Below are positions 21,707-33,514 of a DNA stretch of 64,000 nucleotides, one piece after another. Positions within the stretch are counted from its first letter, which is position 1, and every line of letters starts with the position of its first letter. Where the stretch lies: NCBI GenBank assembly GCA_030220185.1, contig JASPKZ010001598.1, positions 1,136,501 to 1,200,500 on the forward strand, given 5' to 3'. The position numbers were made by a program, and so were the translations under genes. The notes under the pieces were generated by a model. It ran no database searches, was not told the origin of the DNA, and saw only the letters and a list, made by a program, of their open reading frames with translations. The stretch is from Diploptera punctata. Lineage: Eukaryota; Arthropoda; Insecta; Blattodea; Blaberidae.

Positions 21707-22545
21707 GTCACGAGTGATTTGAAAATTTATCTAGAGAATTTGAAAATCAAGAGTGGCATTTGTTAGGACTATTTAACGAATAAAATTAAGCTGTTTACTC
21801 ACAAATCATTGTTTAAGTATAGTTATTTTAAAATATTTATATATTTAATGTAAACGGCGATGTTTGAAAACAAATCGGAAATGTGAGGTTATGTTCATTC
21901 ACTGCAACTAGATCATATTACTTATTGCCAAATAAGATCGCAATATTGTAAGAGTGCACCCAAGTGGAGAAATAATGAAACACATCAAACTATATATCAT
22001 AATCAACATTACGGGTTATTCATTTATTTTTTTAGTAAACAACTCAGTAAAATCAAGGAATCTTTTCATTATTTGCTATATTCAATGTATTTGTTGGAGA
22101 AAAATAATGCTTTGACCTGTTCAGAACATTAAAAAGGAGGAGGAGCTTTCTTTATCACAAAAGCAGGAGCTGATAAAGAGAAATCGATAAAGAGCTAGGT
22201 GAAACACGACTGTCATTGGTTGTAAAACAACATTCATTGAAACGTGATTGGTCATTGACTAGCATTTGTGGTATGAGTTAAATAGTCATAAGTAATGCCA
22301 CGAGTGATTTCCAATTCATCGACAAATTCACGAGTACTTCGTGAGTCGTGAATTTATTCACATGATTTGGTAATCAAGAGTGACATATGTTAGGACTATT
22401 CAACGAATAAAATTAAACTGTTCACTAAAAAAGCATTATTTAAATATAGTTAGGCCTACCGGTATTTTTAAATATTTATATATTTAATGTAAACGGTGAT
22501 GTTTGAAAACAAATCACAAATGTGTGGTTATGCATTTCTAAACAT
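21707..22545 (+). mobile_element. Two family H repeats head to tail
   Basis: A complete H copy (about 21707-22285) is followed immediately by the start of a second (22286 to about 22545), which stops where LINE A begins. Both open with cataagtaatg and cacgagtgatt. Confidence 0.65.
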
Positions 22546-23455
22546 ATGCTGTACTACAGAAACAGAGCATGCCGTAAAATATTTGGAGAATGAAGAAGGT
22601 CTGCAACTTAATTGTATTAATAGGCTGTTAGTTTATGCTGATGATGTATTACTGAGCGATAACGATGAGATAATAAGGGCCAACACACACACACTCTATT
22701 GAATAACACTAAGAAATTGGGACTGGAAGTAACATCAATAAAACTAAATATATGTTCACACATAGAAATGCGTCATATAATGGAAATGGACAACTAATGA
22801 CAAATGTAGGAAATTTTGAAGAAGTGGCTGATTTCAAGTATCTAGGCACAATAATTACAAATAGGAATGAGATGCACAAAGAAATTAAACATAGGCTCAA
22901 TTCTAGAAATGCGTGCTATTATGCATTACAGAGACTCTTGACATCCCAACTCCTTTCAAAAAACGTTAAACTGAAAAAATATAAAACAGTTATTCTCCAG
23001 TTATATTATATGGATGCGAAATATGGAGTCTTACTTTAAGGGAGGAAAGGAGATTACGAGTATTTGAGAATAAAGTTCTTAGGAAAATTTTTGGGGCAAA
23101 AAAAGATATGGACAGACAGGTGAATAGAAAAAACTACATAATAGTTAGCTACATGATATGTAGGCCTATAGGAAGCCAGATATAATAACAGTTTAAGTCT
23201 CGTATGCAGCGATGGGCAGGACATGTAGCACGTATGGGGGATGAATGAGGTGCGTGGAAGCTTCTGGTAGAAAAACCGGAGGGAAAACGCCCAGTTGGTA
23301 GACCAAGAATGAGGTAGGAGAATAACATTATCCATGGTTTCAGGGAAGTAGATAATACAAGGATGATTGGAAAACATTAGCTCAGTATAGGGATGTATGG
23401 AGAGCTTATGGCCGCGCGGCCATGTAGCTACGTGTTCGATAGAGTCAGTGACTTT
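22545..23455 (+). mobile_element. LINE family A with an RT active-site box
   Basis: One of the longest A copies. The sequence at 22634-22645 encodes YADD, the catalytic box of reverse transcriptase, within NRLLVYADDVLLSD. It is followed by TNVGNFEEVADFKYLGTII, RLNSRNACYYALQRLLTSQL and decayed C-terminal sequence to cgcggccatg. At least three frameshifts split the frame. Confidence 0.85.
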
Positions 23456-24357
23456 GTTTGTTTGTTAGTTATGCTGTACTACAGATCCCAGGTAAAAAAG
23501 AAATATAAAAAGACGAAGATGATCCACCGCAGGTTGTAATGGGAGCCAAACGTTGAATAGGCCCAGATCCTGATTGTTTTTTTTTTTTGCTTTTTATAGT
23601 TTATTTGCTGCATTTTGTGATCAAAATAACATATTTTTTAATCCACGAAATATCTGTCTTACGATGTAACTGCTTGTTATATTTTATAAACCTAAATGAA
23701 CGAGAAATCCAAACAATACCATCATTAACCTCTTCAATCTAGTTTCTGAGAAACAAGATCATATTCCTACCCAGCATGCATCACTGCGGAACAGAGCTAA
23801 CGACCATCTTACCCTCACTCCAATATCGCACCCTTAAAAACCACCCCTCACTATTCCCTAACAAAACAAACCACATTTCTAAAAGTTCTTTAAAAACAAT
23901 CACAAGTACTTACACTAAAAGTGATACATGTCACAACATAAGAGAATCTACTGTTTTTCTCGTATGATTTTAACAATATATTTAACCCCGTTTATCCCAA
24001 AACAAGGTTTCCCCGAAGTCTAATGCCGGAGCATGGTTAAGGGGAAGGAACAAGGATATAGTTTCCAATTTAATATAAGGGGATGCTTCAACCCTTACAG
24101 ATCCCCATTATGAAAGCTAAGTGGCTACAGCCAGCCTCCTATTAAAGTATAGGAAACATAATAACTCCAGAGCGTTGTAATGGCTCATTTAGGAGGCGGA
24201 GTAAGAATTAATATAGGAAATGTTATAACAAACCAATCAGACCTACCGCATGTAGAGATTTCTCAGCAAAATACAGAGTGGGAAGAAATAATGCCTATTT
24301 ATACGTACTCAATACATTAATGTGGATAGAAAAGAAATTTAAAAAATCCGAAAAAAT
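23456..24357. other. Non-coding sequence
   Basis: No gene recognised. A 63-codon frame at 23776-23967 has no family resemblance and is taken as chance. Confidence 0.5.
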
Positions 24358-24500
24358 ATTACCACTGCTATGGTGTCAGGGTAACATCGTTGCCTCAGAC
24401 GAAGCGAGTTTGATCCCAGGTGGGGACAGGTTTCCTGGGTGAGGTTTTTTCGGACTTTTCCCTCAAACTTGTAAGACAAATCTTGGGGCATATAGGGCAA
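24358..24500 (+). mobile_element. tRNA-derived SINE S1, head only
   Basis: Diverged S1 head (ccactgctatggtgtcaggg, gagtttgatcccagg, cttgtaagacaaat). The 3' tail is missing. Confidence 0.6.
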
Positions 24501-24587
24501 AATATTTCCACATTTCCATGTACCGCACATTCGGGCAATTTCAAAATATATGTATTTATATATGTATGTAACTTAACTAGGCTACTA

Positions 24588-25500
24588 GCGCATGCCATCA
24601 AACCTTTAGAGGATGAAGAAGGCCTACAACTCAATGGTATTAATAAGCTGTAAGTATATGCTGATGATGTAGTACTATTAGGCGATATCGAGGAAATACT
24701 AAAGGACAACATGCACACACTACTGATTAACGCTAAGAAATTGGGACTGGAAGTAAATATAAATAAAACTAAATATATGGGTCACACATAGAAATACATT
24801 AGGCCTATATAATGGAAATGGACAGCTAATGAAAAATTAGGGATATTTTGAGGAAGTGACTGAATTCAAATACCTAGGAACAACAATCGCAAACAGAAAT
24901 GAGATGCACAAAGAAATTAAACATAGGCTCAATTCTGGAAATGCATGCTATTACGCATTGCAGATACTCTTGACTTCCCAACTCCTTTCAAAAACCGTTC
25001 AACAGAAAATATATAAAACTGTTATTCTACCAGTTATATTATATGGATGCAAAACATGGACTCTTACTTTAAGGGAGGAAAGGAGATTACGAGTATTTGA
25101 GAATAAAGTTCTTAGGAAAAATTTTGGACCAAAGAGAGATTAACAGACAGTTGAATGGAGAAGACTGCACAACAGTGAATTACATGATCTTTGTACGAAA
25201 CCAGATATAATGAGAACAGTTAAGTCTCGTAGACTCCGATGGGCAGGACATGTGGCACGAATGGGGAGTGAAAGACGTGCATGGAAGCAAGCTTCTTGTA
25301 GGAAAGCCAGAGGGAAAACGCCCAGTTGGTAGACCAAGAATGAGGTGGGAGAATAACATTAACTATGATTTGAGGGAAGTAGATTATACAGGGGATTATT
25401 TGAAAACATTAACTCAGGATAGGGATGTACGGAGAGCTTATGTCCGCGCGGCCATGAACCTACGGGTTCGATAGTGCTAATGAGTTAGTTAGTGAGTTTA
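24588..25500 (+). mobile_element. LINE family A with an RT active-site box
   Basis: Begins at the block encoding HAIKPLEDEEGLQLNGINKL. A change makes the next codon a stop just before YADDVVLLGD (active-site codons at 24657-24668). Then EFKYLGTTIANRNEMHKEIK, TSQLLSKTVQQKIYKTVILP, LYGCKTWTLTLREERRLRVF, and after one frameshift the C-terminal GRPRMRWENNINYDLREVDY and stop. The tail is degenerate (gttagttagtgag). Confidence 0.9.
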
Positions 25501-25629
25501 TGTATGTGTGCATGTATATAGGCCTACTTACACTGTAAGTAAATAAATGAATGAATAAATAAATTACTCAAATTAATTAAGAAATCAGTTTCCTGATAAT
25601 AGTTATTAATCTTCCACACATAATTAAGA

Positions 25630-26490
25630 ATCATCATCAGCATTCACGGATTAAGCCCATGTGACTTGTTCCAGTCTCATAGAATCTCATTCAAAAAGTT
25701 GAATCCAATCTCTTTTTTCGGTCTACCAACATTCCTGCGTCCTTATCGTTTGTAATTAAGTATAATTTTTTGTATAAGTAGGCCTATATCTTTCATTCTT
25801 TGAACATGTTCTTTCCAGTTTCTTCCAGATCCTTGTATTAAGTCTAAAAGTTTAAAAATATTTAACTCGTTTCTAATATCTTCACTTATATCTAGAAGTT
25901 TGCAGCCAACCACACTTCTCAGAAATCTCATTTCAGCTGCTTCTATGATCTTCTCTTCTCTTTTAGTTAAAACCCAAAATTCGCTATCATACCATAGTAA
26001 GGGGACTGCCACAGCTTTATAAATTTTTAGTTTTATTTTCTTTCTTGTGTTTTTGAAGGTTATTTTAATTGTGCCACATATAATTATATTTATTAAGTTT
26101 GTTAAACAGATCTTCATTTTTAAAATAGGAGATTTCATAACCCAGGTATTTAAAATGGTTCACTTGTTCAATGGGTTTCCCCCTCCAGAATTATTTTAGC
26201 TCTCACGGTATCTGATCCCTTAAAAACTAAGATTTTCGTTTTAGTTATTGATGTTTTGAAATTGTAATTCTGTATAATGTTATTTAATTGAAAGAGTGAT
26301 TTCTGTAGACCATCTCATATTAGAACTTGGTCGTCTGCAAAAATTAAGGTATCTAAGATATTTTCTTATTTTGAAATGTGAGTCCAAATTAATCTGCCAA
26401 TTATATATGATATCGTCAATATAAATATTAAAAAGGGAGGATGAAAGCGGACATCCCTTATTAGTCGTTGTATAACAAAAGCATCAGTAA
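25630..26490 (-). mobile_element. LINE family P, RT palm to 3' end
   Basis: A minus-strand copy that retains two RT palm motifs: GCPLSSSLFNIYIDDI (25-30 residues before the active site in these enzymes) and, in a shifted frame, FADDQVLI. It continues through KTKILVFKGSDTV, LKIYKAVAVPLLWYDSEFWV, AAEMRFLRSVVGCKLLD and KEHVQRM. An (atg)n-type tail lies near 25632. It is inactivated by frameshifts. Confidence 0.8.
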
Positions 26491-26865
26491 GTAGGAACAT
26501 AAAAAAAACATTCATTTATCCACCTATATCATTGGATTAAATTTTAAACGTACTGATTTCATACAAGTTACTTTATTTTTTTAATGATGCCCAGTATTTC
26601 TTATCCCTTTTATTGTCAATGTATCTTGTAGTATACATTGGTTAAATGTATGTAATATTTTTATAATACAGTATAAAAAGTAACGAATAAAAGTTAAATA
26701 AATTTATGTCGAATTACACAATATACAACTTACAATTTTAGATATTTCGTTTTCATTGCGGTCCGACACACTTAAATAACTAAAACGAGAAAGTATTGTT
26801 TAATTAATTAATTTAGATTCTAGTCTAAAGCAGATTGGACACGCTATTGTCTTTGTAAGAAAGAT
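26491..26865 (-). other. piggyBac-type MITE scrap in unassigned DNA
   Basis: 26700-26790 shares cattgcggtccgacaca and cttaaataact with the TTAA-flanked elements at 55.96 and 47.35 kb. Confidence 0.45.
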
Positions 26866-26867
26866 AT

Positions 26868-27225
26868 CATCATCATCATCAACATCATCAAGGCTTAGGC
26901 CCTCTGACCCTTTCCGACATCAAGAGATTTGGTCTTTCCATCTAGTAAGTGATCTTCCTTGACTTCTAGATCCTGTGGGTCTGTAGTTTAAAATAATTTT
27001 AGAAGGTCTATTATCTGGCATTCTTAGTAGATTTTCGTACCAATTTTTCCGTCAATTTAAAAATATTTAATTGATCTCAGAAGTTCTTTTCTGGTCCATA
27101 AGAGAGTAGCCTGCCGTTGGCTTTAAAAATTTCATCTCCGCTGCCTCTACTTTTTTTTCTATTTGAATGAGTAAAAGTTCAATTTTCACTGCCATAGATA
27201 ATTTAGTAGGAACATCCATGAAACA
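26868..27225 (-). mobile_element. LINE family Q, decayed 3' fragment
   Basis: A (catcat)n start is the reverse of an (atg)n tail. Stop-ridden minus-strand translation retains GDEIFKANGRLL and LNIFKLTEKLVRK-like blocks in the order typical of the other LINE tails. Confidence 0.5.
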
Positions 27226-27718
27226 TATGTCGTGTTTAATTAACTTATTAATTATTAACTTATTTTAAAAATAAATATTATATATTAATCCTAATACATT
27301 ATTAACAGTTTATGAAATTATGATTCATGATCAAACATTGATCCAAGTAATAAAATTTACTTTTGTATATTCATCTCTCTTTGGTCCAAAAATTTTCCTG
27401 GGAACTTTATTCTCAAATACTTGTACTATTTCTTCCTCCCTTAAAGTAAGAATCCAGGTTTTGCATCCACGAAACAAGAAGAATTTAATATATTTTCAGT
27501 TTAACGTTTTTTTTAGAGAAGCTGAGAGAACAAGAGTCCCTGTAATGCCTAATAGCATGCATTTCCAGAATTGAGCCTATGTTTAATTTCTTTATGCATC
27601 TCATTCCTATTTGTAATTATTGTTCCAAGATGTTTGAATTCAGTCACTTCCTCAAAATTTCCCTCATTTATCATTAACTGTATGTTTCCGTTATATAATC
27701 TATTTCTGTGTGAGAATT

Positions 27719-28668
27719 TATTGATTTATTTTAATTTCATTTTTTTCAAATGCCCCAGGTTGTCATTTCGACATTATCGGTGTTCTCTCCTGGCATTGGC
27801 GTACTTGTAACCTAGCACTTCTGAGGTTGGAAGGCGGAGTAATGCTGCCTCGATGAAATGAGAGTGTCGATGATGATGATGATGATGATGATGACAATGA
27901 TGCGCCAGGAGAGGCTTTATACTAAACGTAAGCTAATTAGGAGAATATGATATGATCTTACTTAGGAAGTGTATTTGCAGAGTATAAGAGTGACATTGAT
28001 TCAAAATTACAAAAATATAATAAAATGAATGGGGTAATACGAAGACATTTTGGTAAACAGATGAGGACAGAGACAAAACTAAGATTACATAACGTCACAT
28101 CAAAAGCTGCTCTAAAATACGGAAGTGAAATTTGGATTTTAAATAAAAGAAACTCTCATAAACTTCAAGTAAGACAAATGCGCTTCTTACGATCATTGTT
28201 AGGAGTTAATAGACTGGATCACCAAAGGAACACTACTATCAGAGGAAAACTTGGAGTAGCAAGTTTAAATGAAGATATCCAAAGATACCAACAAGAATGG
28301 AAAAATCATCTGAGAAGAATGGCAAGAAATAGACTTCCAAAATTGGCATTCCAATATACCCCAACTGGACATAGGGACCAAGGAAGACCAAAACATCGGT
28401 GGAAAGATCAAGACCATCTTCGCTAGGTTTACCGTACAGGCCACATGGCCTAAAACGAATTTGTTCATGATGATGATGATATTGATGATAATGATGGCCA
28501 GATGGTGTTCGGGGACCGTTTAGGCCTTACATTTTCCAGACATTTATCTTACAGGTGAGCAAAAACCCCGAAAAAACCTCAATCAAAAAACTTTGTCCCG
28601 ACCGGGGATCGAACCCGGGCCCGCTGCGTTACAAGGCAGCACGCTATCTCGAGACCACAGCGGTGGAC
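27719..28668 (-). mobile_element. tRNA-derived SINE S1, tail type b, split by LINE B
   Basis: The tail piece (27739-27930: caaatgccccaggttgtc, ggtgttctctcctggc) and the head piece (28488-28668: ggggatcgaacccgggcc, accacagcggtggac) bracket the family-B LINE. The head and middle match S1a, but the tail is the alternative type b. Confidence 0.75.
27931..28487 (+). mobile_element. LINE family B, 133-codon C-terminal ORF
   Basis: Opens with LGSVFAEYKSDIDSKLQKYN, then KAALKYGSEIWILNKRNSHK, RQMRFLRSLLGVNRLDHQRN, HLRRMARNRLPK and GRPKHRWKDQDHLR plus stop. The main frame (28025-28426) is intact. The 3' sequence ends in (atg)n merging with the SINE's own gatgat stretch. Endonuclease and RT palm are absent. 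Its close match to 7530-7798 suggests recent mobilisation of family B. Confidence 0.9.
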
Positions 28669-28795
28669 TGTGTGAATTAATATTTAGTTTTATTGACTAT
28701 TGTTTACTTCCAGCCCCAATTTCTTAATGTTACTCAATAGTGCGTGTGTGTGTGTGTGTTTTGGCCCTTAGTATCTCCTCGCTATATTCAACATT

Positions 28796-29300
28796 TCTTC
28801 AGAAAATTTATAGAGTTTATCAAGGAATAAGGTCTGTCAGGAAATGTGTCATAGGTAGGAAAAAATGGACACTATCATTTTATACCAAGAAGCTGTTGTC
28901 AGGAAATGAGAATCACAAACAAACAGTAATTTCTCTTCGAGATTCAATTTGTGTCCCCCAAGACCACATTAGTGAGACTCATTAGCGCCGGGAAATGGAA
29001 TACTCCGCCCCACAACATTATCTGCTCGCGGGAACGGATTGAGAACCCTCTCTCTTCTTGTAACATACATTCTAACTTATTCATTATCGTACCTTTCTTT
29101 CTTATTAATAATTTACACACCGATATTCCACGGAGTATATCAGACATTTACAATTGTCTTCGTAAAAAGAATTAGTTCAATGATTAACGTTCGATTTCCA
29201 GAAAAATACGTTCAGTGTGATTCAAAATAACAGCTGATGAATCAATGACCTTTTTTCTTTTTATTTCCTTTCTTCTTCTTTTTTTTTTAGGAATATTCTA
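28796..29300. other. Non-coding sequence
   Basis: No gene recognised. Confidence 0.5.
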
Positions 29301-29304
29301 CAAT

Positions 29305-29800
29305 ACAGTGTTTCTCCATCAACCCAAAGTGATTTGTCGCCAGAGATTCCTGTCAAAAGCATATTTTTCCCTCAAATACGCGTACCTAGCTTCGATACAT
29401 CTCCTCGCTCTATCTATCCAACGTTCTCTAGGTCTGCCTCTTCCACTTCTTCCGTTTGCTCTCCAATCAATGATATTCTTTGGTATTCTACATTCTTCCA
29501 TTCTTATGTGTTGTCCATACCATTTCAAACATTTTTCTTCTATTTGTTATAATATTTTCTTATTCTTCTTCGGTATTATATACTTCTTCTTCTAGCTCTA
29601 CTGTCCTTATGGGCCCTGACTGCTGTTAAAAGAGCCTTCCACTCATCCCTGCCAATGCCCTGCTTCATCCTCGGACTCCGAGCTTTCTGAGGTTCTCATT
29701 TACCCCATCCATCCATCTCAGCTTTGGTCTTCCTCTTTTTCTTCCTGCAACGATCTCAGTAGTGTAAGCTTACTAGTAGTATTCTCCACCTCCATTCCTC
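29305..29800 (-). mobile_element. Two LINE C-terminal fragments
   Basis: 29305-29575 encodes KWYGQHIRMEECRIPKNI and GRGRPRERWIDRARRCIE in an open 69-codon frame. 29580-29800 is a second type, decayed, with [14 protein letters not shown] and WKALLTAVRAHKD. Both are C-terminal LINE ends of different families on the minus strand. Confidence 0.7.
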
Positions 29801-29999
29801 TGAGCCAACAATATACTCTCATGACATGAAATTTAGTAGGTCTACAACATATTTTATTCGATGTTTAACCGGTTTAAAAATTAGTATTCATTCGATATTT
29901 ATCTGGTCCGGAAACCGATCCGGGGTCCGCCAATTGGTGATCCCTGGTATAGTGTAGACCGATAGCTTATGTAATCTCTACTGTTAAATACGTACGCCT

Positions 30000-30061
30000 A
30001 TTTGTAATTTATGCTGGTTGAGTGTAAGAGTAGGTCTTAACTCTGCCAGAATAAGTAAAAC

Positions 30062-30145
<84 letters not shown>

Positions 30146-30146
30146 C
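30000..30146 (+). repeat. Short repeat S9 plus (ATT)n array
   Basis: tgctggttgagtgtaagag...ctctgccagaataa recurs at 52745-52830 (+), 40318-40385 (-) and 48900-48940 (+), each time joined to an att/aat array. It looks like the 3' end of a retroelement. The (att)n array spans 30061-30146. Confidence 0.7.
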
Positions 30147-30147
30147 A

Positions 30148-30712
30148 TTAGACCATTCAGGCGATAACACAGTGGAAATTAAAAAATAGAATCGCACAAA
30201 CAAAACAAGCAATAAATGCTTTAAACTCTGTTTGGTGGAGCAAAAATATTACAAAAAATAGAAAATTACAAATATATCAAACCATAATTCAGAGCATTTT
30301 AACACATGGTGCTGAAATCTGGCAAATTCCTACCAGGGAAATGATAAGAGTTTTAAGTACAGAAATGGATGTTTTAAGAAGATCAGCTGGAAAATCTAGA
30401 ATGGATAGTACACGAAATAAAGAAATAAGGGAAATTATGGGTATACAAGAGGAGCCGGACATCATAGACATTATAGAAAAGAAAAGATTACAGTGGTATG
30501 GCCATATCAAAAGAATGCCAGAATAAAGATTGCGTAAAATTGTTATGGAATGGATTCCAATGGAAAGGAGGAAGAGAGGAAGACCGAAGAAAACTTGGAT
30601 AGAAGGGGTACAAGCAGCTATGAATATCAGAGGAATGGAGGAAGATCAATGGATGGACAGAGAGGAATGGCGTTTGGTTTCCAGAAGACAGCGGCAGCTC
30701 CCTTGATACAGG

Positions 30713-30715
<3 letters not shown>
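30148..30715 (+). mobile_element. LINE family C, C-terminal fragment
   Basis: Matches 11505-12165 from DHSGDNTVEIK onward. Readable: KSRMDSTRNKEIREIMGIQE, RLQWYGHIKRMPE then a premature stop, and (shifted) GRPKKTWIEGVQAAMNIRG. It is flanked on both sides by (att)n. Confidence 0.85.

Positions 30716-30784
<69 letters not shown>
30714..30784. repeat. (ATT)n microsatellite
   Basis: About 70 bp attached directly to the end of the family-C ORF. Confidence 0.9.
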
Positions 30785-31281
30785 GCAATGGCTTTAATCA
30801 GCGCGTCAGCTAGAGATCTTGGGTTCAAGTCCCGATTTAGACTGAAATTTTTCAGTTTTACGTACACCAACGTAAGAGTTTACCGGCCGACGACCTGGTT
30901 TTTCGCATATCACTGATTTGATTTAAGACAATAATGACCTTAGCTGTTAAAGGGTGTCGTTATGGGGAGATTAAAAGCCCTATCCCGACAATTTTAAAAA
31001 GTAAAACTTTGAGACCCATCGTATAAATATAAAATTTTTAGACTCTTCAGATGCATTTTAATAAGTTTACTGAAGTACTTTTGAGCTACATTTCTTCTTA
31101 CTTTTGGAATTTTTTTTAACATGTTTTTTATTTTTGCAAATTTTCATTAAAATAAACCAATAATTGTAAGAGCACCAAAGTTGTTCCATATCAACAGATG
31201 TTAGTACTATACATGCTCAACGATTTTCATACATTTCCCTCTTATAGTTTCTGAGAAAACGGATATTTTAAATGACTATTT
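30785..31281 (+). other. Possible SINE head and unassigned sequence
   Basis: gcgcgtcagctagagatctt and gggttcaagtcccga (B box) suggest the 3' half of a tRNA-like head; taaagggtgtcgttatggg follows. Single copy here. The remainder is unassigned. Confidence 0.35.
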
Positions 31282-31882
31282 AACTCATGCCACAAATGCT
31301 AGTCAATGACCAATCACGTTTCAATGAATGTTGTTTTACAACCAATGACAGTCGTGTTTCACCTCGCTCTTTATCGATTTCTCTTTATCAGCTCCTGCTT
31401 TTGTGATAAAGAAAGCTCCTCCTTTTTAACGTTCTGAACAGGTCAAAGCATTATTTTTCTCCAACAAATACATTGAATATTGCAAATAATGAAAAGATTC
31501 CTTGATTTTACTGAGTTGTTTACTAAAAAAATGAATGAATAACCCGTAATGTTAATTATGGTATATAGTTTGATGTGTTTCATTATTTCTCCACTTGGGT
31601 GCACTCTTACAATATTGCGATCTTATTTGGCAATAAATAATATGATCAAGCAGCAGTGAATGAACATAACCTCACATGTCTGATTTGTTTTCAAACATCG
31701 CCGTTTACATTAAATACTTAAATATTTTAAAATAACTATAGTTAAACAATGATTTGTGAGTAAACAGCTTAATTTTATTCGTTAAATAGTCCTAACAAAT
31801 GCCACTCTTGATTTCCAAATTCTCTAGATAAATATGAGTCGTGAATTTATCGATAATTTGGAAATCACTCGTGACGCTACTT
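31282..31882 (-). mobile_element. Family H repeat, complete copy
   Basis: About 600 bp from actcatgccacaaatgc to cactcgtgacgctacttat, in reverse orientation to 21707-22285 and the best-preserved uninterrupted copy. Non-coding. Confidence 0.65.
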
Positions 31883-31964
31883 ATGAAAATTTTAGTTTGT
31901 CGAAAAAACCAGTTTAAGTAAAACTTTTTGGGTCAAGTTAATGGTGCAGCCTTATTTTTAAAAA

Positions 31965-32300
31965 TTATATAATGGGTGAGATTGAACACAGAAGGCTAAA
32001 ATGGTATGGACACGTAAGAATAATGCAGGATGGAAGACTACCAAAGGCCGTCTATGCATAGAAAATTGAAAGAAGGAACAGAAAAAGAAGACCAAGAACA
32101 ACCTGGAAGAACAACATCCAAAATTCAATGAGGAAATTTGGTGTAACAGATGAAGACATAGAGGACAGAGAACTTTAATTAAGGAGAATTCGTGAATGTT
32201 TGTTGCAAACTGACAGTCCGTACTCATATATATTTTTTAATTCATGTTAATTACTAAGATTGGTTGGAGAAAACCCTAAATGATGAGGACAATTCTCAAA
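31965..32300 (+). mobile_element. LINE family F, 3' fragment
   Basis: Encodes GEIEHRRLKWYGHVRIMQDG RLPKAVYA, one stop, then RPRTTWKNNIQNSMRKFGV and a 3' sequence shared with 44160-44555. Confidence 0.75.
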
Positions 32301-32363
32301 ATGAATCAATGAATTTTTAATAAATTTATTAAAAATACTTAAAATGAGCATAAATCAATAATA

Positions 32364-32892
32364 ACACTGAGCAACAAAAAAATATATTTTTTTTTGTCTC
32401 AGTTAGAAAAATATGTGATTCTGACAGTACTTTTTCTCCTGAATTCAAATATGATATAGGTTTTTCTCCATCACACAAGATTTCCGAAAGCCAGACATTT
32501 ATTATAATTTGAAACACTTTAATATTTTCAACATTCGTAACTACACAATATTCGAACATTCGGACTCACCTAGAAAGTAAGAAATGACGATTTTCTGCTA
32601 TATTTCGCCTCTTGATGGCCCAACAATAATCGGCCAGCATATTAGGATTCCATTTGTCTTGATATCTCCTGATGAAAGTGTTCCCCGTGCTCATCGCTCA
32701 CTGCGCCAAGATTTTCCGGGAAGAAATCTACGTTTATTAAAAAATTATAATTTAAATCCATTAATTGAAGTTGAAATAAAAAAAACTGTGGATGATGGAG
32801 AAATTCCGAATACATATTTGAAAACACGATAAAAAAACTGCATTAAGTACAACTATTGGTACTCATGAGACAAAAATCATGTTGACCAGTGT
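32364..32892 (-). mobile_element. CACTG-ended element (family I), copy 2
   Basis: A 529-bp element with inverted ends acactgagcaac / gttgaccagtgt. The minus strand encodes FFPENLGAVSDEHGEHFHQE (about 32660-32720), more complete than in copy 1. Further on it becomes frame-shifted around the ADYCW block. The same protein end recurs in all three copies, so the element family carries or captured it. Function unknown. Confidence 0.65.
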
Positions 32893-33514
32893 TATCGTAT
32901 CAATTTGTGCAGAATATTTCAAACAATTTAAAAGTACAAAAAGCCAAATTTGAGATTTTTTTTACTAAAATCACCTTTAAATAAAATAACGAAATCTTAA
33001 GTGAATTTTGAAGCTAACGATTTACACAAGGGAATTAACATGGATACTAGCAGCTTGACGCAGGCGCAGTGTGAGTCTGTGTAAGTTACTGATGATATGG
33101 TGACAATCCTAATAAATCGGAGCTCACACCCTCATTCTGTAAAAGCAACCCCTTGTTCTCTCTCCCAAACCCAATTTCATACGTCAACGCTGCTGCGACA
33201 CTGTTATACGGTCTTCCCTTATTTTCCACACGATTGACCCAGAATAAACATTGAATCGCTTCCAAACCAAGTCCTAAGTACGTATATAACACAGTACAAT
33301 CGCTGCAAACAGTTCATTGTCTCTTTCTCTCTCTTTTGTCTTTTCATCTCAGCCATTGTCTACAAAATTTAATAAGACCAATACATTATACAGTCTAATC
33401 GAACCAACTTTAAGCACTTTTTATTCCAGTCTTATTTATAAACGCTTTAATATCTAAGGTATTATTAATGAAAACTTCCTTAAATAATACAACTAGGTCT
33501 ACATGTTTTATTCG
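32893..33514. other. Non-coding sequence
   Basis: No gene or repeat recognised. Confidence 0.5.

Larger units (their letters stand above)
27360..28795 (-). mobile_element. LINE family A fragment split by a composite SINE/LINE
   Basis: The pieces are 27360-27718 (FGPKRD back to the THRN block) and 28679-28795 (NINKTK region). The join sites carry a near-duplication, tgtgtgagaatt at 27707-27718 and tgtgtgaatt at 28669-28678. The 950 bp between hold an S1b SINE and a family-B LINE. Confidence 0.7.
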
